64,000 bases of DNA from Dicyema japonicum. Lineage: Eukaryota; Dicyemida; Rhombozoa; Dicyemidae. The position numbers were made by a program, and so were the translations under genes. The DNA is taken from assembly GCA_011109175.1 (NCBI GenBank), contig RDEW01000016.1:45156-109155 (forward strand), written 5' to 3'. A model generated the notes under the pieces. The model saw only the letters and a list, made by a program, of their open reading frames with translations, was not told the origin of the DNA and ran no database searches. Shown here one piece after another: positions 12,466 through 23,525 of this stretch. Within the stretch, counting starts at the first letter, position 1. Each line of letters starts with the position of its first letter.

Positions 12466-13477
12466 ATGTTTTCAATTAGTCGGGTGTTTAGTCGTCGTAT
12501 GACAAGTAGTTTCATTTTTTATTGAATAGCACAGTACAACTGCTGTTAACAAAAATTGTCGGGAAAGATAACAATATTGGCTACATCCAAATGAATCGGC
12601 CCAAGGCACTAAACGCATTATGTGATGAAATGATGGCTGAGATTGATAATTGCTTGACTCAATACAACAACGACGAACAAATAAAGTGCATAATTCTCAC
12701 CGGAAATGAAAAAGCCTTCGCAGGTAAAGCCAAGTCATCAATATTTTCCGTTAGCTGGCGCAGACATCAGTGAAATGCATGAGCGTACATATTCTGGGAG
12801 TTATAATCAGAATAAGTTTGATGACTGGTCTTCCATTCACAAGTGTCGTCTACCCATAATCGCTGCTGTCCAGGGATATGCGGTTTAAATTATTTTTTAT
12901 GTTCAGCTAGGGGGTGGGTGTGAAGTCGCCATGTCTTGTGATATGATCTATGCATCTGAAAGCGCAAAGTTCGGGCAACCTGAGATCAAACTTGGAACAA
13001 TTCCTGGTAATTAGCTGAGATCTCCCATTATCGTATTGTAGGTGGTGGAGGTACACAAAATCTAATTCGAGCTGTCGGAAAGTTTAAGGCAATGGAAATG
13101 ATTTTGACTGGAAACGTGATTACTGCACAAGAAGCTAAAAACTGGGGTACTTCTAGATGTGAACTTGTAGGATTGGTCTGCGATGTTCTTCCTAACGATA
13201 AAATAGTTGAGGAAGTCATCAAGGTTGCGGAAAAAATCGCTAGTTATTCGCGGATTTCCACGATGTTGTGTAAAGACGCCGTAAAGTCGTGTTTGTTGTG
13301 TGACCTTACATTTATAGCTCAGGAGATGACTTTGAGTCAAGGTTTAGCCTATGAACGAAGGTTATTTTGGTCTACGTTTGCCTTGGTTTAACTGTCGTCT
13401 GATTGCTTTAGAATGACAGGAAGGAAGGGATGAGTGCTTTTCTCGAGAAAAGAAGCCCAAATTTCACAAACAACTAA
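12466..13477 (+). CDS. ECHS1: Mitochondrial short-chain enoyl-CoA hydratase
   Basis: The enzyme hydrates 2-trans-enoyl-CoA in the second step of mitochondrial beta-oxidation. I read eight exons. The introns are 12506-12534, 12724-12754, 12883-12906, 13007-13041, 13147-13170, 13291-13317 and 13386-13411 (24-35 nt). Exons total 816 nt, 271 aa. The first residues, [12 protein letters not shown], look like a short basic mitochondrial presequence. Crotonase hallmarks are present: [10 protein letters not shown] (oxyanion hole), [12 protein letters not shown] with the first catalytic Glu, [11 protein letters not shown] with the second catalytic Glu, [13 protein letters not shown], and the C-terminal FWSTFALNDRKEGM. 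The length is close to the mammalian enzyme. It looks intact and functional. Confidence 0.95.
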
Positions 13478-13910
13478 GGGTTAACCGGATCTTTCGTTAT
13501 GACTAATCACTAACCTATAAAATCTGAATTATTTGTGTTGAGATATTTTGTAGTACTCCACTCTCACTAACATGGAGGGCTATGGGCTTCATCATTACGG
13601 TACAGCATCCGTTGGGAGCCAGAACTATGTAACTCCTTTACAGAAAAGTTGGGGAAACCAAAGAACTTTTTTATACCTCCTGAATCGTCACCGAGTCTCT
13701 CGTGAAAAAAAGTGGATATCTCATAAATAATAATCAAGGTTCAAATCCCACAGCGTTAGCTATTGGTCGAAGGATTCCGTTCTGCTCTTAGCCTTCTTCA
13801 ATTCCTCAGAGGCTTCATAGATCCACCTAACTCGTAAGTCATCAGCAATTGGTATATCAAAGCGAACACTAAAAATAGTTAAAATTATCAATATCAAATG
13901 TAAATGCCAA
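13478..13910. other. Intergenic between ECHS1 and TRAPPC6
   Basis: This is the convergent spacer between two genes. No ORF is supported. At about 13738 the plus strand has ggttcaaatcccac, a match to a tRNA B box, but no A box or acceptor stem around it forms a tRNA. It is probably SINE debris. Confidence 0.45.
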
Positions 13911-14598
13911 TTATTTTTTATCCAAGGAGAGGTCCCTATCGACAGTTTCCTTATCGAACGTAATCACAAAGGTTGTACCACCATTATGCCAATGAGCAGA
14001 GACCGAGGCATTCTTCAATGAGAATTACTATTACAAAGCCAAAGCATACAAGAAATGCCTCAACAATCCCGGCTTGAAAAGAGGCACAGTTTGGACTCCC
14101 TAATTCTCAATTATCCTAAAAACCTGTTTTCTTGGATAGGAGACAAATTTGTTAACCAACGGGGTCTTCTCGATCATATAATCTGAAATATTTCAGCAAG
14201 ACTACAAATTTGGTTGTTGTCTGTTTTATCAAGCTGGTCAGCCTCGTTTCCAAATAAACGCTAATAATTAAAGATTTAACACAAACTTTCCAAATCGTGC
14301 CCTTTAGGTAAATGAGGACTTGAAGAATTCGTGTATCGTGCTTGTAAGACTTTTCGAGAGAAACCATTGTGTTGTTGATCATTCTTTCGCCGATTTTGAA
14401 GCCCAGGTTGGATAATCTAGCATATTTCACCGAAGTAACTTTTCTTGGAAAGAACTCACTGAAGTTTCCCTTTCCTGATAATATCTAACAATTTCAATAA
14501 ATAGGAAATAAAAAGCGCTTTCATTTATCTTTAATTTGAGAAAATAATTTAACCCCACAAAGATTTTTCGTACTATCTTTTCGTTTACTAAGAATCAT
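13911..14598 (-). CDS. TRAPPC6: TRAPP complex subunit 6 (Bet3 family)
   Basis: TRAPPC6 is a Bet3-fold subunit of the TRAPP tether/Rab GEF acting at the Golgi. The minus strand encodes, in order, FIEIVRYYQERE, LSNLGFKIGERM (human: NMGFRVGQGL), YLKGTIWKRLFGNEADQLDK (human FWTTVFKKQIDNL region), NNQIYYMIEKTPLV, FQAGIVEAFLVCFGF and a final TTFVITFDKE. The introns I read are 14529-14553, 14417-14439, 14261-14286, 14183-14205, 14100-14123 and 14013-14034 (22-26 nt). With these the sixth exon is 65 nt and leaves the joint total one base out of frame. Either one splice site is wrong, or the assembly has a one-base error near 14035-14125. Start chosen at the ATG at 14598. Confidence 0.82.
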
Positions 14599-15058
14599 AC
14601 AACACTAAGTTCTGATATTTAAATGAATATATATAATTTTTTTAATTTCAATATTTAAATTAATAATAAAGTTCAATAAAATATTTTTTAATTTTATTAA
14701 AATGGGCTGCACTGAAAGAGAAGTAAACAACTAATTAATACACTGTTTCCATGCTGCTAGCCATTGAAGACAAGTCCTCCAAACGCAAATTCATGCCACA
14801 GCTGTGGGAGCCTCTAAAGGAATTACCATCGGAGTGGGAGTCCAGATAATACTTTTTATGTATTCATGAGCATCTCCTTAAACAGGTTAATCAAATAACA
14901 CCGCGCTAATGAAGGGAGGAAGAAAATGAGAACTTTCGACTGAGTGACTAACTGGGTAACTAACCTAATGACTACAAAGACTAAAAATCACGGTACCTGG
15001 TCAAAATTTTGGTGACTTAGTTAACGATCATGAAAGCGCAACAAACACAAAAATAAAA
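14599..15058. other. Intergenic, no gene seen
   Basis: A very A+T-rich block (14620-14700) is followed by unremarkable spacer. I see no ORF, RNA gene or known repeat in it. Confidence 0.5.
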
Positions 15059-15295
15059 TTATCATTAACTGCCCCCAAGGCCACATCGCCACTTGTACAA
15101 TTGAACCCACGGAACATCGCTTTAGGTATGACATCCTAGCCACTAAATGAATTTATTATTAACTACCCCCAAGGCCACATAACCAGCGGGGAATCGAACC
15201 CACGGAACATCGCTTTAGGTATGATATCCTATCCATAATTGAGATTATTATTAACTACCCCAAGGCCACATAACCAGCGGGGGAATCGTTGCCTG
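15059..15295 (-). repeat. Three tandem tRNA-like repeat units
   Basis: About 95-bp units repeat nearly three times, each with attaactacccccaaggcca on the plus strand. On the minus strand the better copy carries cgtgggttcgattccccgc, which has a tRNA B box (GGTTCGATTCC). A weaker A-box-like stretch (tggctaggatgtcatacc) lies upstream in one copy. Acceptor-stem pairing is absent, so these are more likely tRNA-derived SINE monomers than tRNA genes. The last unit is cut short just downstream of the stop codon of PPP2R3C. Confidence 0.6.
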
Positions 15296-15311
15296 TTCAA
15301 TCAAATAAACA

Positions 15312-16888
15312 TTAATCATTAAAATCGTCGTTATTTTGAATGACAAGTATCTCCCGATTATCGAAGCGTAGAAATTCATTGAAATCAATAAGAACGGAAA
15401 AAAAAGTCGCTCCTCGATAACTACAAGAAATATAATCGATAACCTGGAAACCAACTCCTTTATTGTGACCTTTCTTGTTTTGCCGGCTGACACCATATCA
15501 AGTAGTTCATTGGTAATATGCTCCACCGGAATTGACTGATATCCTCTCGAAGTCATCTGCTCTTGAATATCCTAAGTGCACTTAAATCGGACAATACTTT
15601 GTAGAAAAAGTAAATATTGTAGTCAGTGAGGTACCCGCAATTTTCCACGTCGAAAATCCTGAACAAATACGCCAGGGATCTTTCCTCGTTACGATTTTCC
15701 ATCGCCAGGATGAACTCCAAATATGTCTTATAATCCTGGCTGGTAAAATTGACTATCACTACAATTTCTCCATCGTTGGTCACTGAAGCTTCGAAGAAAC
15801 GTTTAATGAAGCTCTTCGTAAGCGATCCCCCATTGATGCTATTAATTAGTTAAGACCCCCCACTTAGAGAACTCCGCCATGCTGAGCATTCCATTATTAT
15901 CTCCATCCAATTCAAGAAATTGTTCGTGGACTTTCCTAACGCTTTCTTCAGAAAACCAATTTATATCGCTCAAAGGGCTAGTCTCGTCCCGTAGTTCGAG
16001 GAAATCATCGAGAAATCCCGAGGCAATTATATCAGTCAGTTTGATTACATCACGTCGGTTATAGTCCAGGAAAAAGAAAAACTTACGAGCCACAGTATAG
16101 AGATAAACAGGGTAAAATTGAAAAGGCATTTCACTAAGCTACAATATACCACTGACTGTACTTGAGAGAGCGAGGGGATCAGCTCCACAAGATATCCCTC
16201 CAAATCCTACATGTTTACTTTAACACATACATATCCCATAAAATACCCCTTTCCCCCCGAATCAAATAAAGAGAGTCCCAGGAAGGTTTGCGTCATCCAA
16301 ATTTTTCTCATCACAAAGTTGAAAAAATTAATTATTGGAACTGGGCTGCTGATCCGGGACAAGCTAGCATAGACTGAAGGCGTGAAATATTTTCTAAATC
16401 GGTTATTTTAACGTGGCGAACCTACATTTTGCAGAAACCGACTCTTTTATTTGGCAGAACTTCGTATAATCCATAACTTTATCATTTTCTGGCCCCACTC
16501 CATTTTCTTCTAGAATCTTCCACAGATTCTATAATATTGAATGAAAATAACGTCGAGTTCCTCGTTGTCCAGCAAGTCCTTGCTTTTTGACTCAAGGAGA
16601 TTAGCTCTTAAAATAGGTCCTCATACACTTACCTTGACATGTCTCTTACTTTCTGAAATAAAGTATCGTCCTCCGTCGATGGCTAAAGCATTAAATCCAG
16701 GAGACCTGTTTGAAAAACGTTGGAATTGACTGTGAAGCATGCTCCTTAATGCCTTTTAATTTGCAATAATATTTTTCGGTGAGTTCCATTTCCACATCTT
16801 TGCTTATCTGATTTGAGTCTGCTAATATAAATGAAATATTTTTACTAGGAGAAATGCTAGACTTTAATGCTTGCTTCAAAATATCCAT
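15312..16888 (-). CDS. PPP2R3C: PP2A regulatory subunit B'' gamma (G5PR)
   Basis: The gene is spliced and starts at the ATG at 16888 (MDILKQALKSS). Family blocks appear in order: VEMELTEKYYCKLKG, LLDNEELDNLWKILEENG, YTVARKFFFFLDYNRRD, ASGFLDDFLELRDE, then an EF-hand loop LDGDNNGMLSMAEF. After these come DYKTYLEFILAMENRNEE, FDVENCGYL and the C-terminal VLIDFNEFLRFDNREILV. All match human PPP2R3C in order. The subunit targets PP2A/PP5 and has a Ca2+-binding EF-hand. Introns are tiny, for example 23 nt inside NEELD|NLW, 27 nt before DYKTY and 23 nt before the last exon. One junction near 15.83 kb (after SKWG) is uncertain. Confidence 0.92.
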
Positions 16889-17380
16889 TCGGTTGTCGTT
16901 GACTACTTAGTTATATTATATAATTTTTAAATTTAATTTAAAAATTAAATTTATTGCCGCCAATTTATTGAAGAATTCTTTTCCTTTCTTCTACTAGTGT
17001 CATCGAATCCACTAACTCGGGAGACGGTCAATGGCTTGACGGTCGTTAAAAGGATCCATCTCTATATTCCACTTGGAGGCTATTTTTCTCCCCGACGACG
17101 ATTTCTAGCTTCGACCTCAGCTTTGGATCACTATGCCTAGTTGAGGGCTCTACAGGAGCGCGTCAGGATCACGCGATTAGTTAATTTGGTTTTGCCGTTG
17201 GTCTTTGAATTATTATTAATCCATAGATTAAATTAGTTAATATGGTAGAATAATTTAGATATTATTATTATCATTAAAAATTAAATGAAGTCTTCGAAAT
17301 AATTTTGGTTTATTAATTTACTATTAATCATATCCCTGTTGTTAAGAGGACAATTTAAATTTAGTCCTTTGTGGTCAAAT
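16889..17380. other. Intergenic spacer
   Basis: This is the divergent spacer between PPP2R3C (minus) and the next gene (plus), so promoters of both should lie here. It is A+T-rich apart from a G+C-richer block at 17030-17170. I see no ORF or repeat I can name. Confidence 0.45.
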
Positions 17381-18719
17381 ATGAGCTCACACAAAGTGTC
17401 CTACAATAAATCAACTAATAAATACTACAGAGATGTCCTTAAAAACTTCACATTTGCTGAAGATATCCTGAATTCATTATCATATGACTACTTCACTCCC
17501 CAGAGTACAAAAACTCATGCAATCGGACGTTATTCAAATTGCCCAGGAGAAATCAGAGAGCGAATCAGTCGAGCATATCCCGACTCGAAAAATTCTATCA
17601 GATCAATGGACGGCAAAACTCACCGAAGATTTATCAATCCCAAAAGATTCCCGTGGATAGGATGAAAAGTAAGAAACTCAAGTGAAGTGTTCCCTGGTAA
17701 ATTCAAGAAAATCATTCAACGACGGGAATACGGCCGTGGAAACAAAAAAGAGTCGCAACATCGATTTTTATCGATTTCACAAAGAGGAAATCAGAAAGTA
17801 CAACTTTGGAGTATTTTAGACTCGTGAGGCATACAGGCGTGAAAATTGAAAGTAAAACTGAATTTTTTATTTTTAGCGCAAAACCAGAACCTGAGGATAT
17901 CGATTTGGTGGATTCAATGCTTATTCTAGTCACTTCTTTCATTGGCATAGTCTCCGATTGTTCAGTCTCTGTCCGAAAGTAAGGGGAGGAGCTTGCAGAA
18001 ATATTCTCGAAAGAGATCTTGATATATCTGAAGTCTGGTTCGTGTTATCGAGTAGGACGTGGAGGAGAAGCTGATGAACATTGCCATTAGTGACTCCAGG
18101 AGCGATGTCAAGAGTGTGGCAGTTTCCATATTAAAGCGGGAAAAATCGATTAAAAGCTATCAAAAATACATTTTAAGGTTGTTGAAAAGCAATGAGGGGG
18201 ATAGAAGGACCTCGATAATGCTCCTGTGTCCTGGTTGTGGTTGATGCTCACAAATAGAAGTCCTGGACGATGAAATATCAGAGTTATTCAGAATGTCCTT
18301 CCAAGATGGAAGCTTTATTGTGAGGAAACTGAGTTGTCTCGTCTGTGCCGACCACGAAGAGATGATCGAGCGATATTTCTCGGAGATCACTCACATTTGC
18401 AAGAACGATGTCTTTGACTGTGTTCGAAGGGAAGCCCTATTAAGTTCGTTTGCCTCACATTTAGTCTGATTTAGCTTTATTAAGATTTCCGAACAAAATT
18501 AAATTATCGAATTTTATATCCAATTTTATCCTATTTGAGGCAAACGACGAATTTTTGGGAGTCATTCTAACGTATTTTGAGAACACTGAAATTGACGAAA
18601 AAATAAGCGAATTTTTGATGATTCGAAAAGGCTTGGAAAACGAGGAAATTAATAAGTAACGATATTTACTCAATCATAGGCAAATTGATGACCTCTTGAC
18701 TCGAAAAACTAAAAGCTAA
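17381..18719 (+). CDS. Unrecognised spliced gene, alpha-helical (HEAT-like) protein
   Basis: I do not recognise this gene. Long open stretches join through short GT-AG introns: MSSHKVSYNKSTNKYYRDVL; later KSESTTLEYFRLVRHTG; then DLVDSMLILVTSFIGIVSD. A 23-nt intron before DVEEKLMNIAISDSRSDVKS is in frame, and a 24-nt intron (18656-18679) precedes the end at DDLLTRKTKS. The block EEKLMNIAISDSRSDVKSVA looks like one helical repeat of a HEAT/armadillo solenoid, with the SDVKS turn typical of such repeats. The exon order between 17490 and 17760 and near 18460-18540 is not resolved. The start is the first ATG of the first long frame and is a guess. Confidence 0.6.
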
Positions 18720-18769
18720 TACTTATTAGTTGTTTATTAGCAACATAGCTTAGGGCAGGTATCCTCAAG

Positions 18770-18930
18770 TTCGTTCCACTTGGTGGACGACACTCAGACC
18801 CGGATCCTACCTGCATCCCACACATTATTTGTTCAGAACGTCGGATTTCCAATGTCTCTTGAGTCTGTCGCTTTGTCCATGCTCACAAGGAGGACAAGGG
18901 GTCTCATCCTTCATGAAAAAAGTAGACAGC
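18770..18930 (-). repeat. SINE-like family S, copy 2
   Basis: Relative to the 5.6-kb copy it lies in the opposite orientation. Shared words are cagacccggatcct, gttcagaacgtcgg, ttgagtctgtc, tttgtccatgctcacaagga and ctcatccttcatgaa. No coding capacity. Confidence 0.6.
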
Positions 18931-19529
18931 TTGCAGTAGAGGTACGTCACGAACCTCCCTGCCATGTAATGTAAGCAAATCTAAATTAAGTGCTCTAATA
19001 AGCTTTTAAAGCGACATTTCGTTTGGTAGAGGATCTAAATTTCATTTTGGAGGATCTATTGAGGATCTAAATTTCATTTTGGGTGGTATACCAATGTCTC
19101 CACATCATTGTTAAGAACATTCGACCAATAATAGCTAAGTAGCTCGCTCGTTTTTGGTCAAGAGAGTTGTCAACTTCCTCTAAAATCAGTGGCAGACGGA
19201 ATTCTGACTCAGACATTGGTACATTTGATTTCTGATGTCAACTGAGTTGATTAAGAGACGGGATCAGAGGTCATGTTCAATTTTTGGAGGTGAAGACGTT
19301 CAGTGTTCTATTACTACCTAATAGTACACCAGAACTTACCGACCAATTAATTGCTATGGCTAAAAAGGGTCAATCGACTCTTGGGGATTAATAAGGGCAC
19401 AGAGTATAATTGTCAAAAATGATACAACCGCCAATTTGACAAAACCGAATTTGAAATGCTAAAAAAAATTAATTATAAATTTAAATAATTACAAATTAAT
19501 AATAAATTTTTATTTTGTGTCGTTGATAG
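18931..19529. other. Intergenic upstream of CHMP3
   Basis: No gene seen. A short direct duplication (gaggatctaaatttcatttt, two copies at about 19030-19082) is present. The 60 bases before CHMP3 are very A+T-rich. Confidence 0.45.
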
Positions 19530-20255
19530 ATGCATTTATTTAAAAAGAAAACGTTAAGGAACAAGTTTGTAACATTCATTATACTCAGAGCAATGAATGG
19601 ATCTCAAAAATACGCAAGGAAGGCTATGCTTTGGATAGGAATCTGAGAGGTCATATATGTCCCTAATGGTTTGATTTTAGAGCTTGATAGAGCTTTATTG
19701 TCCACTAAAACTGAAATTATAAAATATGCCAAAGAAAATAAGCTCGACATTTGCAAGGTTCTGGCGAAGCACATGGTTACTCAGCGCAAGAATGTTTCTC
19801 GTATCTATACAGCAAAAGCCCAGCTAAATTCCATCCAAATGCACATTAAGGAACAACAAGGCATGAATTCGCTTTATTAAAGGTGTTCTTCGGATGAATG
19901 GAGCTATGGAAAAGAGCACACGTGTCATGACAGCAATGCAGTCGGTCTTGTCGTTTCCGGAGTTGCAACAGTCGATGACCAGTCTCTCCAAGGAAATGAT
20001 GAAAGCCGGAATTATTGATGAAATGATTCAGGACACCTTTGACGATGTCCTTGAAGACCAAGAAGACAACGAAATCGCGGATGAGGAAGTGAAAAAGGTG
20101 CTTGATGAGATTTTTATCGGTTAATTTTATATTTGTACGATTTAGACAAATTGGGGGGTTCTTCGTTGGTCAATCCACTCTCAGCCTCAAAAAGTGCTGT
20201 TTCGGACTCAGCAGAATCTCAAACAATTCTTGATAATTTGGACAAACTACAATAA
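19530..20255 (+). CDS. CHMP3: ESCRT-III subunit CHMP3 / VPS24
   Basis: CHMP3 assembles with CHMP2 on CHMP4 filaments and recruits VPS4 during multivesicular-body sorting and abscission. I read five exons with introns 19569-19588 (20 nt), 19650-19680 (31), 19861-19882 (22, GC-AG) and 20120-20145 (26). Exons total 627 nt, 208 aa. The N-terminus MHLFKKKTLRNKFSNEWISK matches the CHMP3 start, with the VNEW block. The basic core has LDICKVLAKHMVTQRKNVSR. The middle has MNGAMEKSTRVMTAMQSVL and LSKEMMKAGIIDEMIQDTFD, both diagnostic of CHMP3. The acidic tail ends TILDNLDKLQ, in the place of the VPS4-binding MIM helix. The length is near the human 222 aa and it looks intact. Confidence 0.95.
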
Positions 20256-20970
20256 TTATTTAATTTTTAATTTTAATATATTTATTGCCGTTTATCTCCT
20301 CGTTATTTTTATTATTTATTTACCCCGACTCTCTTTAAGTTTGTTGGTTGAGTGGTTGATACCTCTCTAATAATGTCTTTATCGTCAGTCTATTCTATCC
20401 CGTGGATGATCTCGATGAATGTGGGGACGTGAAAAGGAAAGTTACATGGAGAAAGAGCACGACACACCGAAACCCTCTAGGTATTCATATGTTATGGGTA
20501 ACTCGGGAGTGCATTTAACTAACTCTCTTCAAAGGAAACCGGTGGCTAACAAAAAGTAACACCCAAAAGCGGAAGTTCTAAGAAAACATCTCGGAAAGTC
20601 TTTGATGTTCAAGCGGACTATCGTTAACTTTCAGTGGGTTGACTTTGCTTATAAGTAAACCACCCCCAGCCGAACTAGAGGTTAGGTAGTAATGGATAAC
20701 AACTCCTGAAGTGTGTAGTCTTGGACTTTGATGTAAGCTTTGTCTTTTGGATAGCGCCAACACCTTCTCTCATGCTTGCATAGGAATTCAATTGGAGAAG
20801 AGAAAAGGGTTTTTGCTTTGTTCACCAAAAAGCAATTTGTCTTAGCATTTACTTTTTTTTAATTTATTTAATTTATTTCGGTTAATTAGCTGTAATTCAC
20901 CAAATTAAAAAATTAATTTAAAATTTAAGTTAAATTTATTAATTTTAAATTTAAATTATTTTTTGACGAG
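20256..20970. other. Intergenic between CHMP3 and the LRR gene
   Basis: The spacer separates two convergent genes. It is A+T-rich at both ends. I see no ORF with domain support and no repeat shared with other parts of the window. Confidence 0.5.
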
Positions 20971-22575
20971 TTATGTCATTTTCTTTATATATTCTCGAAG
21001 GGAACTCAGTATGACGGTTGCCTCGTTGTTATTTGTATTTTGATCCTTTTCGCTCCGTTTTAATTCATTCAGTCTTTTTTTAGCGTTATTGGTAGCAGTT
21101 TGAAATTCTCTGCTTTTTAGTTACTCTACAAACTGGAAGGTCAATACTCCATCGTTGTTCTCGTCAATTATTTTTATTAGAATGTCCACCGCGTGCTTGC
21201 TTATGTTTATGTTGAATTTCTAAAAATAATCAAAATCGATTAAATTTAAAATTTTTGAAATATTCTTGTTGGTGATTGTTTCCGCCTTGTCTCCATTTGG
21301 CAGTTTGAAGAAGTCGATCGGTCGAAGATTTTTTTGTTTCATGTATTCTGTTAAAATCAATATCGGATCCCCCTTATATAAGAACATCCCCAAACGTCCA
21401 TTATTCCCCCAGTTTCTTTTAATTTGATGAGTTTCCCGTGACTTTTTCGGTCATAGGATATAGAAATGTCTCTTGTTTTCTTGATCTCCTCATATAACCT
21501 CTCAAATTCGTGATCGACTACTGAATTCTGTTTTAAACCATCAAAGGGCACTTTTATCTCAATTTTCATTAAAACTGATTTTTTTGATTTTAGAACCATT
21601 CGAGTGATCATTGTGGGACACTCAATGTCCATGGGATTCCCTGTTAACTGAAAGGATAACTAACGTCCAATACGAATAGTTTCCTGATTGAGGCGTTGTT
21701 GTAGAGACCGTTTAACAGGAAGTTCAGTGAAATTTTATTCACGTGGTTATTCGACAGATTGAGATGCTCCAGACTACCGGTTATGGGCAGACTCTTTGCG
21801 AGGGCTTTACACGATTGAATGCATAGACCGTTCATCGACAGATCCAGAATACTGAGAGTCCCGTTTGTCTGGGAGTAACTCATAATATGTACTTTTAACA
21901 CGTTGGCTATTTCGACTCCCCCCTCATCCGATATTCTATTCCAGTTGAGATTGAGATTCTGAATGGACGTATTTTTGCCTTTGGTTATATATGAGTACTC
22001 AGTTGGGGGTTAATATTTTCATCCCCTCCCCGTCAATGCAAGTATTCGACAAATCTAGCTTAATGAGGTGGGTTTGAGTCTACGGTATATTTGGGAGATC
22101 ACAACCCGGATTAAATCAGCCAGCAAAGTAATGTCACCCCTTGATAACACGTTGCCTGAAATACCCCCCATTAGTACCTGAAAAGTTGACGTCCTCGAGG
22201 CTGAGATTCATCATTGGCTTTAGCAGAATGCTGAATTCTGCTTGGATCCTGCAATTTTCCAAATCCTTGGAGAATTTTAAAAAGTCAGCAACAATTAGAG
22301 TCAAGAAAGTCTTATTTTTAATAACCTCCGAAATTTTCTCCAATGTGGACGGGGGTAATTTATTTTCTGAAATTATTAGTGTTTTGAGTTCCCCCTAGTA
22401 ATTGAAACGTCATACCAACATTGTACGCGCTTAGAAAGCATCCGATGTCATTCTCTCCGAGAAAATACCCGCTTAAATTAATATTATCGCTGTCAAGCTG
22501 CTTCATTAAAAAGGTGAGAGGCATTGCATTGAATTTTTGGCACATTTGCTCATATTTTGTCAAATTGGGAGTCAT
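20971..22575 (-). CDS. Leucine-rich-repeat protein with C-terminal EF-hand
   Basis: The minus strand encodes ribonuclease-inhibitor-type leucine-rich repeats such as LSILDLSMNGLCIQSCKALA and LEHLNLSNNHVNKISLNFLL. The N-terminal piece (MTPNLTKYEQMCQKFNAMPL, then DNINLSGYFLGENDIG) resembles the cap of LRRC74-type proteins. The C-terminus has a canonical EF-hand loop, DENNDGVLTFQE, completed across a 24-nt intron, followed by EFQTATNNAKKRLNELKRS and a Lys-rich end. The EF-hand supports Ca2+ binding, but the cellular role is unknown. Several internal introns were not placed. The LRRC74 relationship rests on memory of the architecture and is tentative; the LRR-plus-EF-hand description is firm. Confidence 0.75.
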
Positions 22576-22794
22576 ACGCTGAGAATTTGTAAATTGATTG
22601 CGGGGGGAATTTATAAACTACATTGTAACCAAATTGATTTGCAGATTGTTTACAGGCTTTACATTGATTTATCAACAGTGATTGTGCAATCAATGGATTG
22701 TAGCTATTTAGACGATTAAAATAACACTTGAGAGCACTTACTCAGCCAAGTGGTTGATTGGTCGAAGATTGGGACGTACTTCTGTTGAAATGTC

Positions 22795-22890
22795 TACTTG
22801 CTTCATGATGGATGAAGGACCTTGTAATTCAACTCCTTGTAAGCATGGACGGGTAGTGTACTCAGGAGACGTGGAAACTGGAGTTTGGAC
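22795..22890 (+). repeat. SINE-like family S, copy 3
   Basis: Shared words are cttcatgatggatgaagga, ttgtaagcatggac and gtactcaggagacgtgg, in the same orientation as the 5.6-kb copy. The 3' part is diverged. Confidence 0.5.
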
Positions 22891-23089
22891 AAAGGAGAGT
22901 AGTATCGGATGAACGAGGTATTTGGCTTTGAATCTCCTGGGCCAAAGTTTAAAGACCTTGAAGGACAATCTATCTGAATATGACTCTATTTTCTCCCCAA
23001 GGAGAGTAGGTATTTATCTATAATTAGATATCTCCAAGGTGTCTTCCAAGATGTCGTTCTCGCCATTCTTGAGACACAAATGAGTTTTG

Positions 23090-23490
23090 ATTATGTATCT
23101 TCTAAAACTGATGTACCCAACTGTCTTTTATCTTCAAACATTGATAACTGACTTCTTGAAACATCAACGTCAGAATGATACTGACAAACTCGATGTGGTA
23201 CGCATGTAATGATCCATACACAAACCATAAACTCACGTTTTTACTAACTAACAAGGCGTAGACATCAGACAGAATGCTAAAAAAAGTTTCGAGACCACTC
23301 AACTTTTTCTTAAAGATAACGGAGAAAAACTGGATATTTTTTTATTAAAGCATGTTTAAATGCCGATATTCCACTTGACTGACAAATCAATAATTCCAAT
23401 GGCATATTACAACCTTCTAAAATGTCCCGCTACTTCAATTCCAGTGGAACAATCTTTTTCCTTTTGAAAAAAACAGATGTCTAAATATAT
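23090..23490 (+). mobile_element. hAT transposase C-terminal scrap
   Basis: On the plus strand one frame reads YYNLLKCPATSIPVEQSFSL followed by LKKTDV. This is the hAT-family C-terminal dimerisation block, where a pattern like LL.IP.SS...ERSFS is conserved. Stops upstream show the copy is dead. No terminal repeats were found. Confidence 0.65.
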
Positions 23491-23525
23491 AAATTTCAAT
23501 GAAAACAATATTGAAAATATTTAAA

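Noticed and set aside
15059-15295. Three tandem tRNA genes
   Set aside because: The B box is good, but the flanks cannot pair as an acceptor stem and the units diverge outside the box.
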